A stretch of 13,291 bases of DNA from an uncultured Bacilli bacterium (GTDB lineage: Bacteria; Bacillota_I; Bacilli_A; RF39; UBA660): NCBI GenBank assembly GCA_944371545.1, contig CALVXT010000015.1, positions 1-13,291 on the forward strand. The letters run 5' to 3'. Under the pieces are notes generated by a model. That model searched no databases, was not told where the DNA came from, and worked only from the letters and a program-made list of their open reading frames with translations. The position numbers and the translations under genes are program-made. Positions within the stretch are counted from its first letter, which is position 1. Every line of letters begins with the position of its first letter. Shown piece by piece: positions 13,215 to 13,291 of this stretch.

Positions 13215-13291
13215 TGTGACTTTTATGCAAAAATGTCCTCTTTTTAAGTAGTTAATTTTACGCAGAAATGTCCCTATAAAAAAATACAGTA
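13215..13291. mobile_element. Possible insertion-sequence end (IS21-like), continuing past the window
   Basis: Two direct copies of an 18-base unit, TTTTATGCAAAAATGTCC (13221-13238) and TTTTACGCAGAAATGTCC (13256-13273), differ at two positions and are spaced 35 bases. A TGTGAC start lies at 13215. Multiple short repeats near a TG terminus are characteristic of IS21-family ends, where the transposase binds. The transposase genes would lie to the right, outside the window, so this is tentative; a repeated regulatory site is the alternative. Confidence 0.4.

Overview
The window reads as a piece of chromosome from a very AT-rich, low-GC Gram-positive bacterium, most like the small-genome gut Bacilli/RF39-type relatives of the Mollicutes. 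This rests on strong AG-rich Shine-Dalgarno sites, standard-code genes with mostly TAA stops, DRTGG/CBS-type PpaC, a SipW-like signal peptidase, and surface proteins of a style common in gut Firmicutes. The taxonomic guess is inference; the standard genetic code and low GC are seen directly.

Layout, left to right. 1-984: 5' part of uvrA on the minus strand, running off the window edge. 985-1583: a 600-base region with no conventional gene, holding the most unusual object here. Two near-identical copies of a ~118-nt structured RNA gene (plus strand, each with a consensus promoter and an intrinsic terminator) flank a divergently promoted, minus-strand mRNA for a 25-residue, almost purely hydrophobic peptide. 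The peptide gene converges on the first RNA and overlaps its terminator; both transcripts carry related 5' hairpins, and the peptide's Shine-Dalgarno lies in a hairpin. This is the architecture of a type I toxin-antitoxin locus (par/fst- or txpA/ratA-like), but the peptide lacks the Fst signature, so it may be a new family. 1584-3971: DUF2207/YciQ-like membrane protein with a Gly/Ser-rich tail, ending flush against the second RNA copy. 4037-4789: short-chain dehydrogenase. 4867-6189: membrane-anchored surface protein A. 6304-6525: small XRE/Cro-type regulator, divergent from surface protein A, with a perfect palindrome on that gene's -35 box. 6542-8164: manganese-dependent pyrophosphatase with CBS-DRTGG insertion (ppaC). 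8483-10087: surface protein B, sharing an N-terminal two-cysteine module with surface protein A. 10088-10309: regulatory gap with a C10 homopolymer and face-to-face promoter elements. 10310-12256: complete uvrB (plus). 12286-13122: SipW-type signal peptidase (minus). 13123-13291: its promoter, then an 18-base direct repeat that looks like the end of an insertion sequence lying beyond the window.

How the parts relate. Almost every gene has its own promoter and several share overlapping bidirectional terminators (6508-6543, 12255-12287), so the region is mostly monocistronic. uvrA and uvrB, usually adjacent, are here on opposite strands and 9.3 kb apart, with surface, membrane and toxin-like genes between them, which suggests rearrangement. 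SipW-type peptidase plus two anchored exported proteins with a common module suggests a secretion/surface theme; direct substrate relations are inference.
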